DNA from: JAQUQI01 sp041650035
GTDB lineage: Bacteria > Omnitrophota > Gorgyraeia > JABMRG01
Length of the DNA stretch: 64,000 nucleotides
NCBI GenBank assembly: GCA_041650035.1
Contig: JBAZLY010000002.1
Location: 16,077-80,076, forward strand
Direction: 5' to 3'
Shown here: positions 8,735 through 16,916 of the stretch, piece after piece
Layout: every line of letters begins with the position of its first letter
How positions within the stretch are numbered: position 1 is the stretch's first letter
Made by a program: the position numbers and the translations under genes
Notes under the pieces: generated by a model
Seen by the model: only the letters and a program-made list of their open reading frames with translations
What the model was told of the DNA's origin: nothing
Databases searched by the model: none

Positions 8735-9904
8735 ATGGACAACTTCAAATACCACTCTCCTACAACGGTATATTTTGGAAAAGGCCAGATCGAATCGCTT
8801 TCGCGCGAGATCATGGACAAAGGCTTCAAAAATATACTCATTGTAACCGGCATGTCAAGCGCGAAAAAACACTCCGTATTCGATGAGGCCGTCTCACGGA
8901 TAAAGGAGGCCGGCGCGCGCTATTTTGAGCTTTCAGGCATACAACCCAATCCAAAGATAAAAACGGTCTATGAAGGCATACGGATATGCAGGCGCGATAA
9001 TATAGACCTTGTCCTCGGTATTGGCGGAGGCAGTGTGATAGACACCTCAAAGGCAATCGCGGCTGGGGCTGTTTATGACGGTGACTGCTGGGATTTTTTT
9101 AAAAAAACGGCTGTGTGCCAAAAATCACTTCCAATAGGTTGTGTATTGACCCTTGCGGCCACAGGCACAGAGACAAACGGGAACGCTGTCATAACTCATG
9201 AGGAACATGTAAAAAAAGCGGCATTGTGCGCCAATACACTAAGGCCGGTATTCGCGATATTAGACCCGGTATACACGTTTACAGTTGATGAGTTCAATAC
9301 CGCCGCGGGCATAGTCGATATCATGACCCATGTCTTTGAACAGTATTTCAGCCATACACAAGCCTGTGATATCCAGGACAGGCTCTCCGAAGGCATACTC
9401 AATGTATGCGTAAAATACGCCCCCATCGTCCTGCGAGAACCGCAAAATTACGATGTTAGGGCGAATATCATGTGGGCTGGGACGCTGGCATTAAACGGCC
9501 TGCTCGGCGTGGGCCGGCGCGGAGATTGGTCTTCTCACGGCATAGGACATGAGATAAGCGCCTTTTACGATATCAGTCACGGGGCGGGGCTTGCCATTAT
9601 CGTGCCAAACTGGATGAGGCATGTCCTCAACGAAGAGACGGCCTGCAGATTTGCCGATTACGGCAGGAGCATCTGGTCCGCCAACCCGAGAAACAGCTCA
9701 TTGGATATAGCTAATTACGCCATCGACAAGACAAGGGATTTTTTTAATTCTCTCGGTATGCCGTCGGGCTTAAGGCAGATGGGCATAGATGATAGCAGAT
9801 TTAAGGAAATGGCAGAAGGTGCCGCCGGCAATGGGGTGCATCTGGGATCATTTATCCCTCTCGATAAAGATGACATACTATCCATACTCATGGCATCATT
9901 ATAA
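8735..9904 (+). CDS. Iron-containing alcohol dehydrogenase
   Basis: 389 residues, group III alcohol dehydrogenase of the butanol dehydrogenase/YqhD type. NAD(P) site GIGGGSVIDTSKAIAAGA; metal ligands D in AGIVDIMTHVFEQYF with its histidine, and two histidines in WSSHGIGHEISAFYDISHGAGLAIIVP. The N-terminal NFKYHSPTTVYFGKGQI is also typical. It reduces an aldehyde or oxidises an alcohol; the substrate and coenzyme preference are not determined. It lies 2 bases after the antiporter gene. The 335 bases after it have no gene. Confidence 0.92.
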   Translation: MDNFKYHSPTTVYFGKGQIESLSREIMDKGFKNILIVTGMSSAKKHSVFDEAVSRIKEAGARYFELSGIQPNPKIKTVYEGIRICRRDNIDLVLGIGGGSVIDTSKAIAAGAVYDGDCWDFFKKTAVCQKSLPIGCVLTLAATGTETNGNAVITHEEHVKKAALCANTLRPVFAILDPVYTFTVDEFNTAAGIVDIMTHVFEQYFSHTQACDIQDRLSEGILNVCVKYAPIVLREPQNYDVRANIMWAGTLALNGLLGVGRRGDWSSHGIGHEISAFYDISHGAGLAIIVPNWMRHVLNEETACRFADYGRSIWSANPRNSSLDIANYAIDKTRDFFNSLGMPSGLRQMGIDDSRFKEMAEGAAGNGVHLGSFIPLDKDDILSILMASL

Positions 9905-10080
9905 AAATATCCGGCATATTTTTTCACCGCAGGCGCTGAAAATCCTTGACATAATACCGTGGCAGGGATAAACTTGTCAAGTATGAGGGGGTAAAAAGAC
10001 AATCGGGAAAATTTTGGTTTTCTTTGCCCGGAACCAAAAGAGGGCTTGTTAAAAAATTTTACAAAAATGGTATTTTTTTA
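9905..10080. other. Non-coding stretch before the csp promoter
   Basis: No convincing open frame. It holds a pair of 7-base inverted repeats, CTTGACA near 9947 and TGTCAAG near 9976, separated by about 22 bases without a following T-run, so this is not a normal terminator. It then becomes A/T-rich towards the cold-shock promoter. I see nothing else that can be named. Confidence 0.4.
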
Positions 10081-10109
10081 TTGACAGATACGCTTAATTG
10101 TATTACAAT
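10081..10109 (+). promoter_or_regulatory. Strong sigma-70 promoter of the cold-shock gene
   Basis: TTGACA at 10081-10086, spacer of exactly 17 bases, TACAAT at 10104-10109. Expected transcription start near 10116, giving a leader of about 124 bases before the csp start codon. Long leaders are known for cspA-type genes. Confidence 0.8.
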
Positions 10110-10147
10110 GACAATGAAAGTAAATAAGGCAGTAGAAATGTTTGTAG

Positions 10148-10184
10148 CCGCAAGGTAAAGAAACAGCTCGCCTTGCGGATTTTT
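10148..10184 (+). promoter_or_regulatory. Hairpin plus T-run in the csp leader
   Basis: A perfect 8-bp stem, CCGCAAGG at 10148-10155 and CCTTGCGG at 10171-10178, with a 15-base loop, followed directly by ATTTTTAA. It lies about 30 bases into the predicted csp transcript and 60 bases before the start codon. The form is that of an intrinsic terminator or attenuator; a temperature-sensitive leader structure is the other possibility. No experimental support is visible. Confidence 0.55.
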
Positions 10185-10239
10185 AATCTGTGCCATTATT
10201 TACTAGCATTAAATTCTTAAGAAAGGAGGTTAGTGAGTA

Positions 10240-10440
10240 ATGGCAAAAGGAAAAGTTAAATGGTTTAATAACCAAAAAGGCTACGGTTTCATTACTCCTG
10301 AAGACGGTAAGGACGTATTCGTTCATTACAGCGCTCTTCAGGGTGAGGGATATAAGTCGCTTGAGGAAGGCCAGGATGTTGAGTTCGAGATAGAACAGGG
10401 CCCTAAAGGCGAACAAGCCAAAAATGTAACAAAGATATAA
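10240..10440 (+). CDS. csp: Cold-shock domain protein
   Basis: 66-residue single-domain CspA-family protein that binds single-stranded nucleic acid and melts RNA structure. RNP1 motif KGYGFITPE (about 13-21) and RNP2 VFVHYSAL (about 27-34) are intact, and MAKGKVKWFNNQKG is the standard N-terminus. AAAGGAGGT lies 9 bases before the ATG, the strongest ribosome binding site in the window. It is a single-gene unit: consensus promoter at 10081, structured leader, and an intrinsic terminator at 10471-10518. Confidence 0.97.
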   Translation: MAKGKVKWFNNQKGYGFITPEDGKDVFVHYSALQGEGYKSLEEGQDVEFEIEQGPKGEQAKNVTKI

Positions 10441-10470
10441 CCGGATAAGACGTCTCCGGCATATAAAGAC

Positions 10471-10518
10471 GGCCGTTTAGCTTAGTAAGTCTAAGTTACG
10501 CGGTCGTTTTTATTTTTT
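10471..10518 (+). terminator. Intrinsic terminator after csp
   Basis: Two-part stem: GGCCG (10471-10475) with CGGTC (10501-10505), one G-T pair; then TAGCTTAG with CTAAGTTA inside it, also with one G-T pair; loop TAAGT. It is followed by TTTTTATTTTTT. A shorter hairpin, CCGGA with TCCGG, lies just upstream at about 10441-10459. Confidence 0.8.
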
Positions 10519-10716
10519 ACTTGAAAGAGGGGCGCGATAGCGGTATAGTATCCGAGAATAAATAAACTTTGCACATAGCAAGGCCCGCGGGGAAAAACAT
10601 CCGCAGAAATGGTCTGCCTGCCTCGTGGATTTTGAAAAATATCCTAAATGACAAAAGAGTTTTTCCGCGCAATAAAATATTAAGGGCGCGGGTAAATCAT
10701 GCCTTAAGAAGCCTTT

Positions 10717-11082
10717 ATGGTAATCAAGATCACGGGTTGGATCTGGTTTTGCGTTGGTATTATACTATTGCTTTTTCCAGGCCTTCTGCGCCAACGCATA
10801 CTAAGGAAGGGTAATAAGATCATTAGGAAATACCTGTTTGCCGTTATGCTTGTCATTATCGCGGCCTTGATGACAACAGGGCTTAAAATCGCCGGCGGTA
10901 TGCGGGTAAAACTCTTTATAGCAATAGGCATTATTTTAATCGTCAAATTCACATTCACCGTCAAGTCTAATTTTGCGCGCAAGACCTCTGTTTTTTTGCA
11001 GGAACAGCCGCTCTTGTTTTTTAGGGTAGTGGCCCTTGCGCAGGCGGTTACGGGGCTTTTTATGATATTGTTCGCGAGGTAA
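10717..11082 (+). CDS. Small four-helix membrane protein, unknown
   Basis: 121 residues with about four predicted membrane segments (4-22, 40-60, 65-82, 100-118) separated by short positively charged loops such as RQRILRKGNKIIRKYL. I do not recognise the family. The start codon at 10717 has only a weak upstream site (AAGAAG). It precedes the second nitroreductase by 32 bases. About 200 bases upstream hold no gene that I accept. Confidence 0.6.
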   Translation: MVIKITGWIWFCVGIILLLFPGLLRQRILRKGNKIIRKYLFAVMLVIIAALMTTGLKIAGGMRVKLFIAIGIILIVKFTFTVKSNFARKTSVFLQEQPLLFFRVVALAQAVTGLFMILFAR

Positions 11083-11114
11083 TACCGGATGCATCCGGAA
11101 AAAAGGCCTTGAGC

Positions 11115-11714
11115 ATGGACACGTATGATACAATATTAAAAAGAAGATCTATCCGCAGTTTCAGCGATAAGCCGGTCAAGATGAAAAACCTGCGCCGTAT
11201 GGTAAATGCCGCCAGGCTTGCCCCAAGCGCGGGCAACATGCAGATATTGGAGTTTATCATAGTCACATCAAAGCGTTTACGAGGCGGGGTATTCAAATGC
11301 CTGCGATGGGCAGGGTATCTCGCGCCAAGATTAAACCCCCGCGCGGGGCATGAACCAAAAGCGTATATCATTATACTGACCAACTCGTCTAAGCCGGCTT
11401 CATCGGATAACAAAGTGCTTACGCCTGATTTGCGGGATATCGGGGCGGCGGCTGAAAATATAATGCTGACAGCCCAGGCAAACAATATAGTCAGCTGCTG
11501 GCTGGGCGCTATCGATAAAGAAGGGTTAAGCCGGCTATTCTCGCTTCCCGGACATATAACGATAGACTCTGTTATCGCCCTGGGGTATCCTAACGCGTCC
11601 TCAAAGGCCGTAAGATTCAAAGGCTCTGTTAAATATTTCCTTGATAAAAATAATACCTTAAACGTCCCCAAGAGAAGCCTTAATCACATAACACATATTA
11701 ACGGGTTCTCTTAA
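11115..11714 (+). CDS. Nitroreductase-family flavoprotein, second copy
   Basis: 199 residues. YDTILKRRSIRSFSDKPV and ARLAPSAGNMQILEFIIV match the FMN-binding motifs; the C-terminal segment has AAAENIMLTAQANNIVSCWLGAIDKEGLSRLFSLP and IALGYPN. It includes an insertion near residue 55-75 (LRWAGYLAPRLNPRAGH) compared with the copy at 2889, placing it in another subfamily. A TTG two codons earlier is in frame, but the ATG at 11115 has AAGG 8 bases upstream and is preferred. Substrate unknown. Confidence 0.85.
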   Translation: MDTYDTILKRRSIRSFSDKPVKMKNLRRMVNAARLAPSAGNMQILEFIIVTSKRLRGGVFKCLRWAGYLAPRLNPRAGHEPKAYIIILTNSSKPASSDNKVLTPDLRDIGAAAENIMLTAQANNIVSCWLGAIDKEGLSRLFSLPGHITIDSVIALGYPNASSKAVRFKGSVKYFLDKNNTLNVPKRSLNHITHINGFS

Positions 11715-11793
11715 ATCAGCAGGCATTCACGTCTTCGGCGGCGGTTCCCGGGGCCGTATTCATCTTTAAAAAGGATTTTGACCGTGTTTCGTT

Positions 11794-13029
11794 ATGCGCA
11801 AAAAAAATCAACCTGAAAAACCTAAAAGGATAGAGCTTTCCGCGCCGGCAGGAAACTGGTGCGCTTTAAGGACAGCTGTCAAGGCCGGGGCCGACAGTGT
11901 CTATTTCGGCATCAGGGGGCTTAATATGAGGCAGGGGGCTGACAATTTTGACATGCTCGAGCTTGGCAAGATAATGGATTTTCTACGCGGTAAAGACAAA
12001 AAAGGGTATCTTGCCTTAAACACCATAATCCTTAACCGCGACATCAAAAAATCCGAGACGATACTAATCCAGGCTAAAAAACACGGTGTCCATGCCGTTA
12101 TATGCTGGGATATGTCACTGTTCTCCATGGCAAGAGACTTAAACCTTGATATACATCTCTCCACGCAGGCAGGTGTTGCCAACAAAAACGCCTTAAAATA
12201 TTATGCCCAGTCAGGCGCTAAAAGGGTAGTCATTGCCAGAGAATGCGGCCTTGACGGCATAACGGAAACCGCCGAATTCATAAAAAAAGAGCATATCCCG
12301 TGCGAGATAGAGGTATTCATACACGGGGCCATGTGCGTAAGCGTATCAGGCAGGTGTTTTTTATCGCATGAGTCATTTAAAAAATCGGCCAACAAAGGCG
12401 AATGTCTTCAACCGTGCAGGCGCATGTTCTTTATACAGGACACTGATAATGAAAGCGGCTACAGAATAGGGCCTGATTATCTGTTAAGCCCCAAGGACTT
12501 ATGTGTCATGCCTTTTATCGAAAAGATGATGGAGTCGGGGGCGGATGTGTTCAAGATAGAGGGCAGGAACCGTTCTCCGGAGTATGTCAAAGAGGTGACC
12601 CTTTGTTATCATGAGGCGATGGCTGCCTATTATGGCCGTCGGTTAGACACGCGGCTTAAAAAGGGACTTCTTAAGCGGCTTGGGTCAACATATAACAGGG
12701 GCCTGGACGGCGGATTTTACCTCGAAAAACCCGGTGGGCTGGATAACAGTCCGCGCAAGGGCGGTGAAAAGATATACGCCGGCAGGATAATGCGCTTTTT
12801 TTCAAAGATAAGCGTAGCCGATGTCCTGGTAGAAAAAGGCCCTCTAAAAATAGGGGATAAAATCCTGGTATCAGGCAAACATACGCCTGCCGAATATTGC
12901 CTCATTCGAGAAATGCAGATGGAAAAAAACCCCCTGCAAACAGCCTTAAAAGGCTGGCGGATAGGTATAAAGATCCCATTCAAGGCGCATGTAAACGATA
13001 AGGTCTTTTTCATAAAAGAATCGTGTTAG
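11794..13029 (+). CDS. U32 family peptidase (TrhP/RlhA-like)
   Basis: 411 residues. The U32 signature is intact: EIEVFIHGAMCVSVSGRCFLSH around 175-200, followed by the cysteines in GECLQPCRR that with C of the signature could hold an iron-sulfur cluster. ELSAPAGNWCALRTAVKAGADSVYFG is the usual N-terminal barrel strand. Characterised relatives are tRNA or rRNA hydroxylation factors that use prephenate, despite the old protease name; the exact target here is not known. The ribosome binding site is weak; AAAGGA lies about 18 bases before the ATG. Confidence 0.88.
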   Translation: MRKKNQPEKPKRIELSAPAGNWCALRTAVKAGADSVYFGIRGLNMRQGADNFDMLELGKIMDFLRGKDKKGYLALNTIILNRDIKKSETILIQAKKHGVHAVICWDMSLFSMARDLNLDIHLSTQAGVANKNALKYYAQSGAKRVVIARECGLDGITETAEFIKKEHIPCEIEVFIHGAMCVSVSGRCFLSHESFKKSANKGECLQPCRRMFFIQDTDNESGYRIGPDYLLSPKDLCVMPFIEKMMESGADVFKIEGRNRSPEYVKEVTLCYHEAMAAYYGRRLDTRLKKGLLKRLGSTYNRGLDGGFYLEKPGGLDNSPRKGGEKIYAGRIMRFFSKISVADVLVEKGPLKIGDKILVSGKHTPAEYCLIREMQMEKNPLQTALKGWRIGIKIPFKAHVNDKVFFIKESC

Positions 13030-13108
13030 GCAAGGGTTAACTTCAAATCGCCCTTTAAATACATGATAAAATCCTTTGAACTATAACCAAATGTCTGACT
13101 AAATACCC

Positions 13109-13137
13109 TTGACAATCGTCACTCAATAATGTAAGCT
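13109..13137 (+). promoter_or_regulatory. Possible promoter of the 13168 gene
   Basis: TTGACA at 13109-13114 is perfect; with a 17-base spacer the -10 would be TAAGCT at 13132-13137, which is a poor match. The gene that follows has its own strong AAAGGAGG ribosome binding site. Confidence 0.4.
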
Positions 13138-13167
13138 GATATTTCATTTAACAAAAAGGAGGCAAAG

Positions 13168-13404
13168 ATGCCGTATGACAGCAGTCTGGACCAGCAGTTA
13201 TTCACAAAATCGTGCGAAACAGACAATGGAAGGCTAAGCGTAAGCGTGTATTCCTATAATAACGGTCCGAAAAAAATACAGATATCAAGAGAGTCCAGGG
13301 ACCAGCAGGATAATTTAAAATTCGCCAAGTTGGGCAGGGTATCAAAATCCGAGATGCAATGCCTTTTGCCTATTATACAAGAGGCCCTTTCCAAAATAGA
13401 TTGA
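13168..13404 (+). CDS. Small hypothetical protein, possibly PC4/YdbC-like
   Basis: 78 residues with a strong AAAGGAGG site 6-7 bases before the ATG. The order of elements is beta strands (GRLSVSVYSYNNGPKKIQISRESRD, LKFAKLGRVS) followed by a single C-terminal helix (KSEMQCLLPIIQEALSKI). That beta-then-helix plan, with KIQISRE and FAKLGR, resembles small PC4/YdbC single-stranded nucleic-acid-binding proteins, but similarity is weak and I would not name a function. It appears to be transcribed from its own promoter just before rlmB. Confidence 0.65.
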   Translation: MPYDSSLDQQLFTKSCETDNGRLSVSVYSYNNGPKKIQISRESRDQQDNLKFAKLGRVSKSEMQCLLPIIQEALSKID

Positions 13405-13484
13405 TCTTATTGCCGGCTGAAGGCAGCACACCGCTTATTGGCCTTTGAATAAAGACATATAAGCGACAAGGCGAGGTAAGGAAA

Positions 13485-14222
13485 ATGGCCCGCAATAAAA
13501 CATATATATACGGCAAAAACTCTATCTATGAGCGCTTAAAAGTAAATCCTAAGTCCATTAGAAGCGTGTATGTGCAGGAAAATTTCAATGCCCCTCACAT
13601 AATCCAGCTTTTGAAAACAAACAGCATAGCTTACAGGGTCGTGCGTGAAAAAGAGCTGTTAAGGATCAAGCGCGCGGACAGGCTGCAGGGTATTGTCGCC
13701 GAGGTAACAAGTTTTGAATACACGCCTTTTGAGAGCATCCTAAACCCGGATAAAATCAACAGGCCATGCGTGCTATTCCTTGATGATATAAACGACCCGC
13801 ATAATCTCGGTTCCATCTTAAGGATAACCGCCTGTTTCGGCGGTTTTGCCGTTGTCATCCCGGGACATTCAAGCTGTCAGGTAAACGATACAGTTATCCA
13901 TGTCGCTTCAGGGGGAGAAAATTTTACACCTGTAGCCCTTGTAAACAACCTGCTAAACGCTATTACCAAGGCCAAGAAAGCGGGCTACTGGGTAGGGGCC
14001 TCGGTCATTGATGGCGGCCATGATATAGCGAATTTCAAATTCCCAGCTCCATTCGCGCTTGTGCTCGGTTCCGAAGGCAAGGGCATAAAACCAGCCATAC
14101 TAAAACATATTGACCTGCTCGTAACATTAAATATGAAAGGCGAGCCGCTTTCGCTTAATGTGGCTATGGCAGGCGCCATATTTTGCCATGAGATCTCTAA
14201 ACAGGCAGAAAGCGCGAAATGA
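13485..14222 (+). CDS. rlmB: TrmH/SpoU-family RNA 2'-O-methyltransferase, RlmB-like
   Basis: 245 residues. N-terminal substrate-binding domain starting YIYGKNSIYERLKVNPKSIRSVYV, then the SPOUT knot: LFLDDINDPHNLGSILRITACFGGFAVVIP, ALVLGSEGKGIKPAI and LSLNVAMAGAIFCHE. These are motifs 1-3 of the TrmH class, which methylates ribose in rRNA (G2251 of 23S in E. coli) or tRNA with S-adenosylmethionine. The RlmB assignment follows from the N-terminal domain and length. The stop overlaps the next start (ATGA). Confidence 0.88.
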   Translation: MARNKTYIYGKNSIYERLKVNPKSIRSVYVQENFNAPHIIQLLKTNSIAYRVVREKELLRIKRADRLQGIVAEVTSFEYTPFESILNPDKINRPCVLFLDDINDPHNLGSILRITACFGGFAVVIPGHSSCQVNDTVIHVASGGENFTPVALVNNLLNAITKAKKAGYWVGASVIDGGHDIANFKFPAPFALVLGSEGKGIKPAILKHIDLLVTLNMKGEPLSLNVAMAGAIFCHEISKQAESAK

Positions 14223-15121
14223 CCCCTGTTTTTAGAAAATGGCCAGTGATAAAGGCGTCATTAATTATCCTGCTTCTCGCGGCCGTGTCGGGCGCAACCT
14301 TCCATTTTTTCACGGATTATAAAAAAGAAAGAGCGCGGTGGGCGGGTCTCGAAATGTCTCTCCGGGAAAAAAGCAACGCATTCCGCGGACTGGCATGTAT
14401 TGTCATTAAAGATTATAACCGCAACCGGCGTATCGAGATCAATCCTGAAACAAAAGTCGCCTCCGCCAGTATCGTAAAGATCCCCATTATGGCGGCTTTA
14501 TTGTGCTCTCAAAAAGAAAAAGGCTTTTCGTTATCCGATAAAATAGAACTCAAACAGAAAGACATAACCGGAGGCTCCGGAACTCTAAAAAATACCCGGG
14601 CAGGGAAGGAATTCAGCATAAAAGAACTCATGGAACTGATGATCTCCATAAGCGATAATACCGCGACAAATATACTAATTAAATTTCTCGGCTTTGATTT
14701 CCTTAATTCGTGGATGAAAAAGGCCGGGCTGAAGAACACAAATCTGTCCAGGCTGATGATGGATATGGCGGCAAGGAAAAGGGGCGTTGAAAACTACACT
14801 ACGGCAGACGATATCGCCTTAATACTTGACAAGATATATCTAAACAGCCTGCCTGATAGAAACGCCTCCGCCGAATGCCTGCGCGTGTTAAAAACACAAA
14901 AGACCCGCAACAGGATACCGGCAAAACTGCCGCGGGGCACGGTAATAGCGCATAAGACAGGCCTTGAAAACGGCGTCTGCCACGACGCGGGCATAGTATT
15001 CACGAAAAACGGCAACTTTCTCATATGCGTCCTTACCGCGCATCGAAATACCAATTCTTATAAATCGAGGAAATTTATAGCGGCCATAGCGGAGACGGTT
15101 TACAAGTATTACGTGCCTTAA
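14219..15121 (+). CDS. Class-A beta-lactamase-related serine hydrolase
   Basis: 300 residues with an N-terminal membrane anchor (about 11-30) and an exported catalytic domain. Serine S84 and lysine K87 form the SxxK motif (ASIVK), SDN is at 145-147 and KTG at 246-248. The region that should hold the deacylating glutamate in the omega loop reads LMMDMAARKRGVENYTT and lacks the ExxLN motif, so true beta-lactam hydrolysis is doubtful; a peptidoglycan-related or esterase role is more likely. ATG overlaps the rlmB stop (ATGA). Confidence 0.82.
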   Translation: MTPVFRKWPVIKASLIILLLAAVSGATFHFFTDYKKERARWAGLEMSLREKSNAFRGLACIVIKDYNRNRRIEINPETKVASASIVKIPIMAALLCSQKEKGFSLSDKIELKQKDITGGSGTLKNTRAGKEFSIKELMELMISISDNTATNILIKFLGFDFLNSWMKKAGLKNTNLSRLMMDMAARKRGVENYTTADDIALILDKIYLNSLPDRNASAECLRVLKTQKTRNRIPAKLPRGTVIAHKTGLENGVCHDAGIVFTKNGNFLICVLTAHRNTNSYKSRKFIAAIAETVYKYYVP

Positions 15122-15170
15122 GGGGTCCAGGCATTATTTGTCGTTATATTGTCCGCGTAACGGAATTTTC

Positions 15171-15199
15171 TTGTAATTGGCCAAAGACAAGGGTAAAAT
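15171..15199 (+). promoter_or_regulatory. Predicted promoter for the 15229 gene
   Basis: TTGTAA at 15171-15176, spacer of 17 bases, TAAAAT at 15194-15199; transcription would begin near 15206, and the GGGAGGA ribosome binding site follows at about 15219. Confidence 0.6.
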
Positions 15200-15228
15200 A
15201 TCTTATAAATTTAAACCTGGGAGGATAT

Positions 15229-16047
15229 ATGTTTAAAAAGATCTTTGCTGTTATCGCCGTGATGTTATTCGGCATCGCTTCTTACGCCTGCGCGCAGAAA
15301 GATTACACAGGCGATCTGGAGGCGGCAAAAAAGGAACTCGCGGGGCTTGAAGAAAAAATAGCTGACTATAAAAACAAGATCAAGGTATTGACAAAGAAAT
15401 TCAACGAAGCGGATATTTCCTTAAGGCAAGACCTTATGCTGTGCAAGGCTCATATGGATGAAAAGACATTTATCCGCGAATCCAAAAGAAGGCAATCACA
15501 GCTTAAGGGGGATTTTCAGGTTAAATACGCCCCTGTAAAATCAGAATATAATAAACTTAAAGATGCCCATAAAAGATGTTCCAGGCGCATAAAAGCCCTC
15601 GATAAAAAAATAGACCGTCTTGCCGGCGATCCCGGATACGAATCATATATCGAAAAGATGGACGCGTGCAGGGCGGATGCGCAGGCAGCAAAAGATAAAT
15701 TACATTCAGGCATTGCCGCGATATACAATGAGGCGGGGGACAAGATAGAGCAGATCACCGATATGGCGAATAAGAGCAAGATAAAGAACCAGATATTAGC
15801 TGACGCTCAAATCAAAGAACACGCCCTAAGAATGGAATATCAAAAGGAAAAACAATTAATCGAATCCCACATAGAACAGGTACGGTCAGACTATAAAAAA
15901 AGCAAGTCGGAATTCAATTTAAACCGGGCGCAAAAGGCGCCGGAGGCAGAGGGTCAGGCGAACCTCAAGGCCAAACCGGTTAAATACACGGATAAAAATA
16001 CCCGGGTAAAAAAACAACCTTCTTCCAATTTTTCTCCAGCTAATTAG
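15229..16047 (+). CDS. Secreted coiled-coil protein, unknown
   Basis: 272 residues with a signal peptide (MFKKIFAVIAVMLFGIASYACA, cut near residue 22). The rest is almost all charged helix with heptad patterning, for example DLEAAKKELAGLEEKIADYKNKIKVL and IEQVRSDYKKSKSEF, ending in a disordered Lys/Pro-rich tail. It is probably a periplasmic or envelope-associated fibrous protein. I do not recognise the family and infer no activity. Preceded by a promoter at 15171 and a GGGAGGA site. Confidence 0.75.
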   Translation: MFKKIFAVIAVMLFGIASYACAQKDYTGDLEAAKKELAGLEEKIADYKNKIKVLTKKFNEADISLRQDLMLCKAHMDEKTFIRESKRRQSQLKGDFQVKYAPVKSEYNKLKDAHKRCSRRIKALDKKIDRLAGDPGYESYIEKMDACRADAQAAKDKLHSGIAAIYNEAGDKIEQITDMANKSKIKNQILADAQIKEHALRMEYQKEKQLIESHIEQVRSDYKKSKSEFNLNRAQKAPEAEGQANLKAKPVKYTDKNTRVKKQPSSNFSPAN

Positions 16048-16182
16048 AAAAGTTGTTATAAAAGGCAAATTAGATGAAGCTTTTACGGCATAGCCTGTGC
16101 AGAAGGCGGTACAGAACGCAGATCAAGATAAGACAATGGTTTGCCGCGGGGATGCGCGCCATATTAAAAAGGAGGCCCGGAC

Positions 16183-16911
16183 ATGATAAGATCAGGCAAC
16201 CCCACGCTTAGAGACAACGTATTCAGCCAGTTGTCCAACGCGGGGGCATATAATGCCATGACCGTGCAGGGGACCGTGAATAAGTCTTTTCTGATGGCCC
16301 TGCTTGTCGTTTTTTCGGCAAGCCTGGTATGGAACAGGCCTTCGGCCGCTGCCGGGCTTCTACTACCTTCATTGGCCGTCGGTTTTATTATAGCCCTTGT
16401 CACGGTATTTAAGAAAGAATACGCCCCTTACACGGCGCCGATATACGCCCTGACACAGGGCGTCGTATTGGGCGCCGTATCGGCTTTTTTTGAAAAAAGC
16501 TATCCTGGGATCGTTATACAGGCCGTTGGGCTTACCATATCAACCTTGATATGCATGTTAATAGCGTATAAAACAGGCATTATCAATCCTACGCAACGTT
16601 TCAGGTTAGGCATAATAGCGGCGACAGGCGGTATAGCGCTTTTTTATCTAACAGGCCTGATTATGAGCTTTTTCGGGTTCAATATGGGGATTATCCACAG
16701 CAGCACACCCATAGGAATAGCCTTTAGCGCAGTTGTCGTCATTGTAGCGGCGCTTAATCTTGTTATTGACTTTGATTTTATTGTCAAAGGCGCCGCTTAT
16801 AATGCGCCGGGATATATGGAGTGGTATGGCGCCTTTGCCCTGATGGTCACCTTGATATGGCTTTACCTTGAGATCTTAAGGCTGCTGTCAAAAACGCGTA
16901 ATAGGTGGTAA
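16183..16911 (+). CDS. Bax inhibitor-1/YccA family membrane protein
   Basis: 242 residues with seven predicted membrane helices. The N-terminal MIRSGNPTLRDNVFSQL and the segment YTAPIYALTQGVVLGAVSAFFEKSYPGIVIQAV are characteristic of the YccA/BI-1 group; the C-terminal half has LNLVIDFDFIVKGAAYNAPGYMEWYGAFALMVTLIWLYLEILRLL, with the paired aspartates thought to control a calcium leak in relatives. Physiological role in bacteria is unsettled. AAAAAGGAGG precedes the ATG. greA starts 5 bases after it. Confidence 0.9.
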   Translation: MIRSGNPTLRDNVFSQLSNAGAYNAMTVQGTVNKSFLMALLVVFSASLVWNRPSAAAGLLLPSLAVGFIIALVTVFKKEYAPYTAPIYALTQGVVLGAVSAFFEKSYPGIVIQAVGLTISTLICMLIAYKTGIINPTQRFRLGIIAATGGIALFYLTGLIMSFFGFNMGIIHSSTPIGIAFSAVVVIVAALNLVIDFDFIVKGAAYNAPGYMEWYGAFALMVTLIWLYLEILRLLSKTRNRW

Positions 16912-16916
16912 TCGCG

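Noticed and set aside
10569..10814. 81-residue + strand frame before the 10717 gene
   Set aside because: It overlaps the start of the membrane-protein gene, has no ribosome binding site and a composition unlike its neighbours.
14219..15121. Antibiotic-resistance beta-lactamase
   Set aside because: The general class-A motifs are present, but the deacylating glutamate element is not seen, so a resistance function is not supported.
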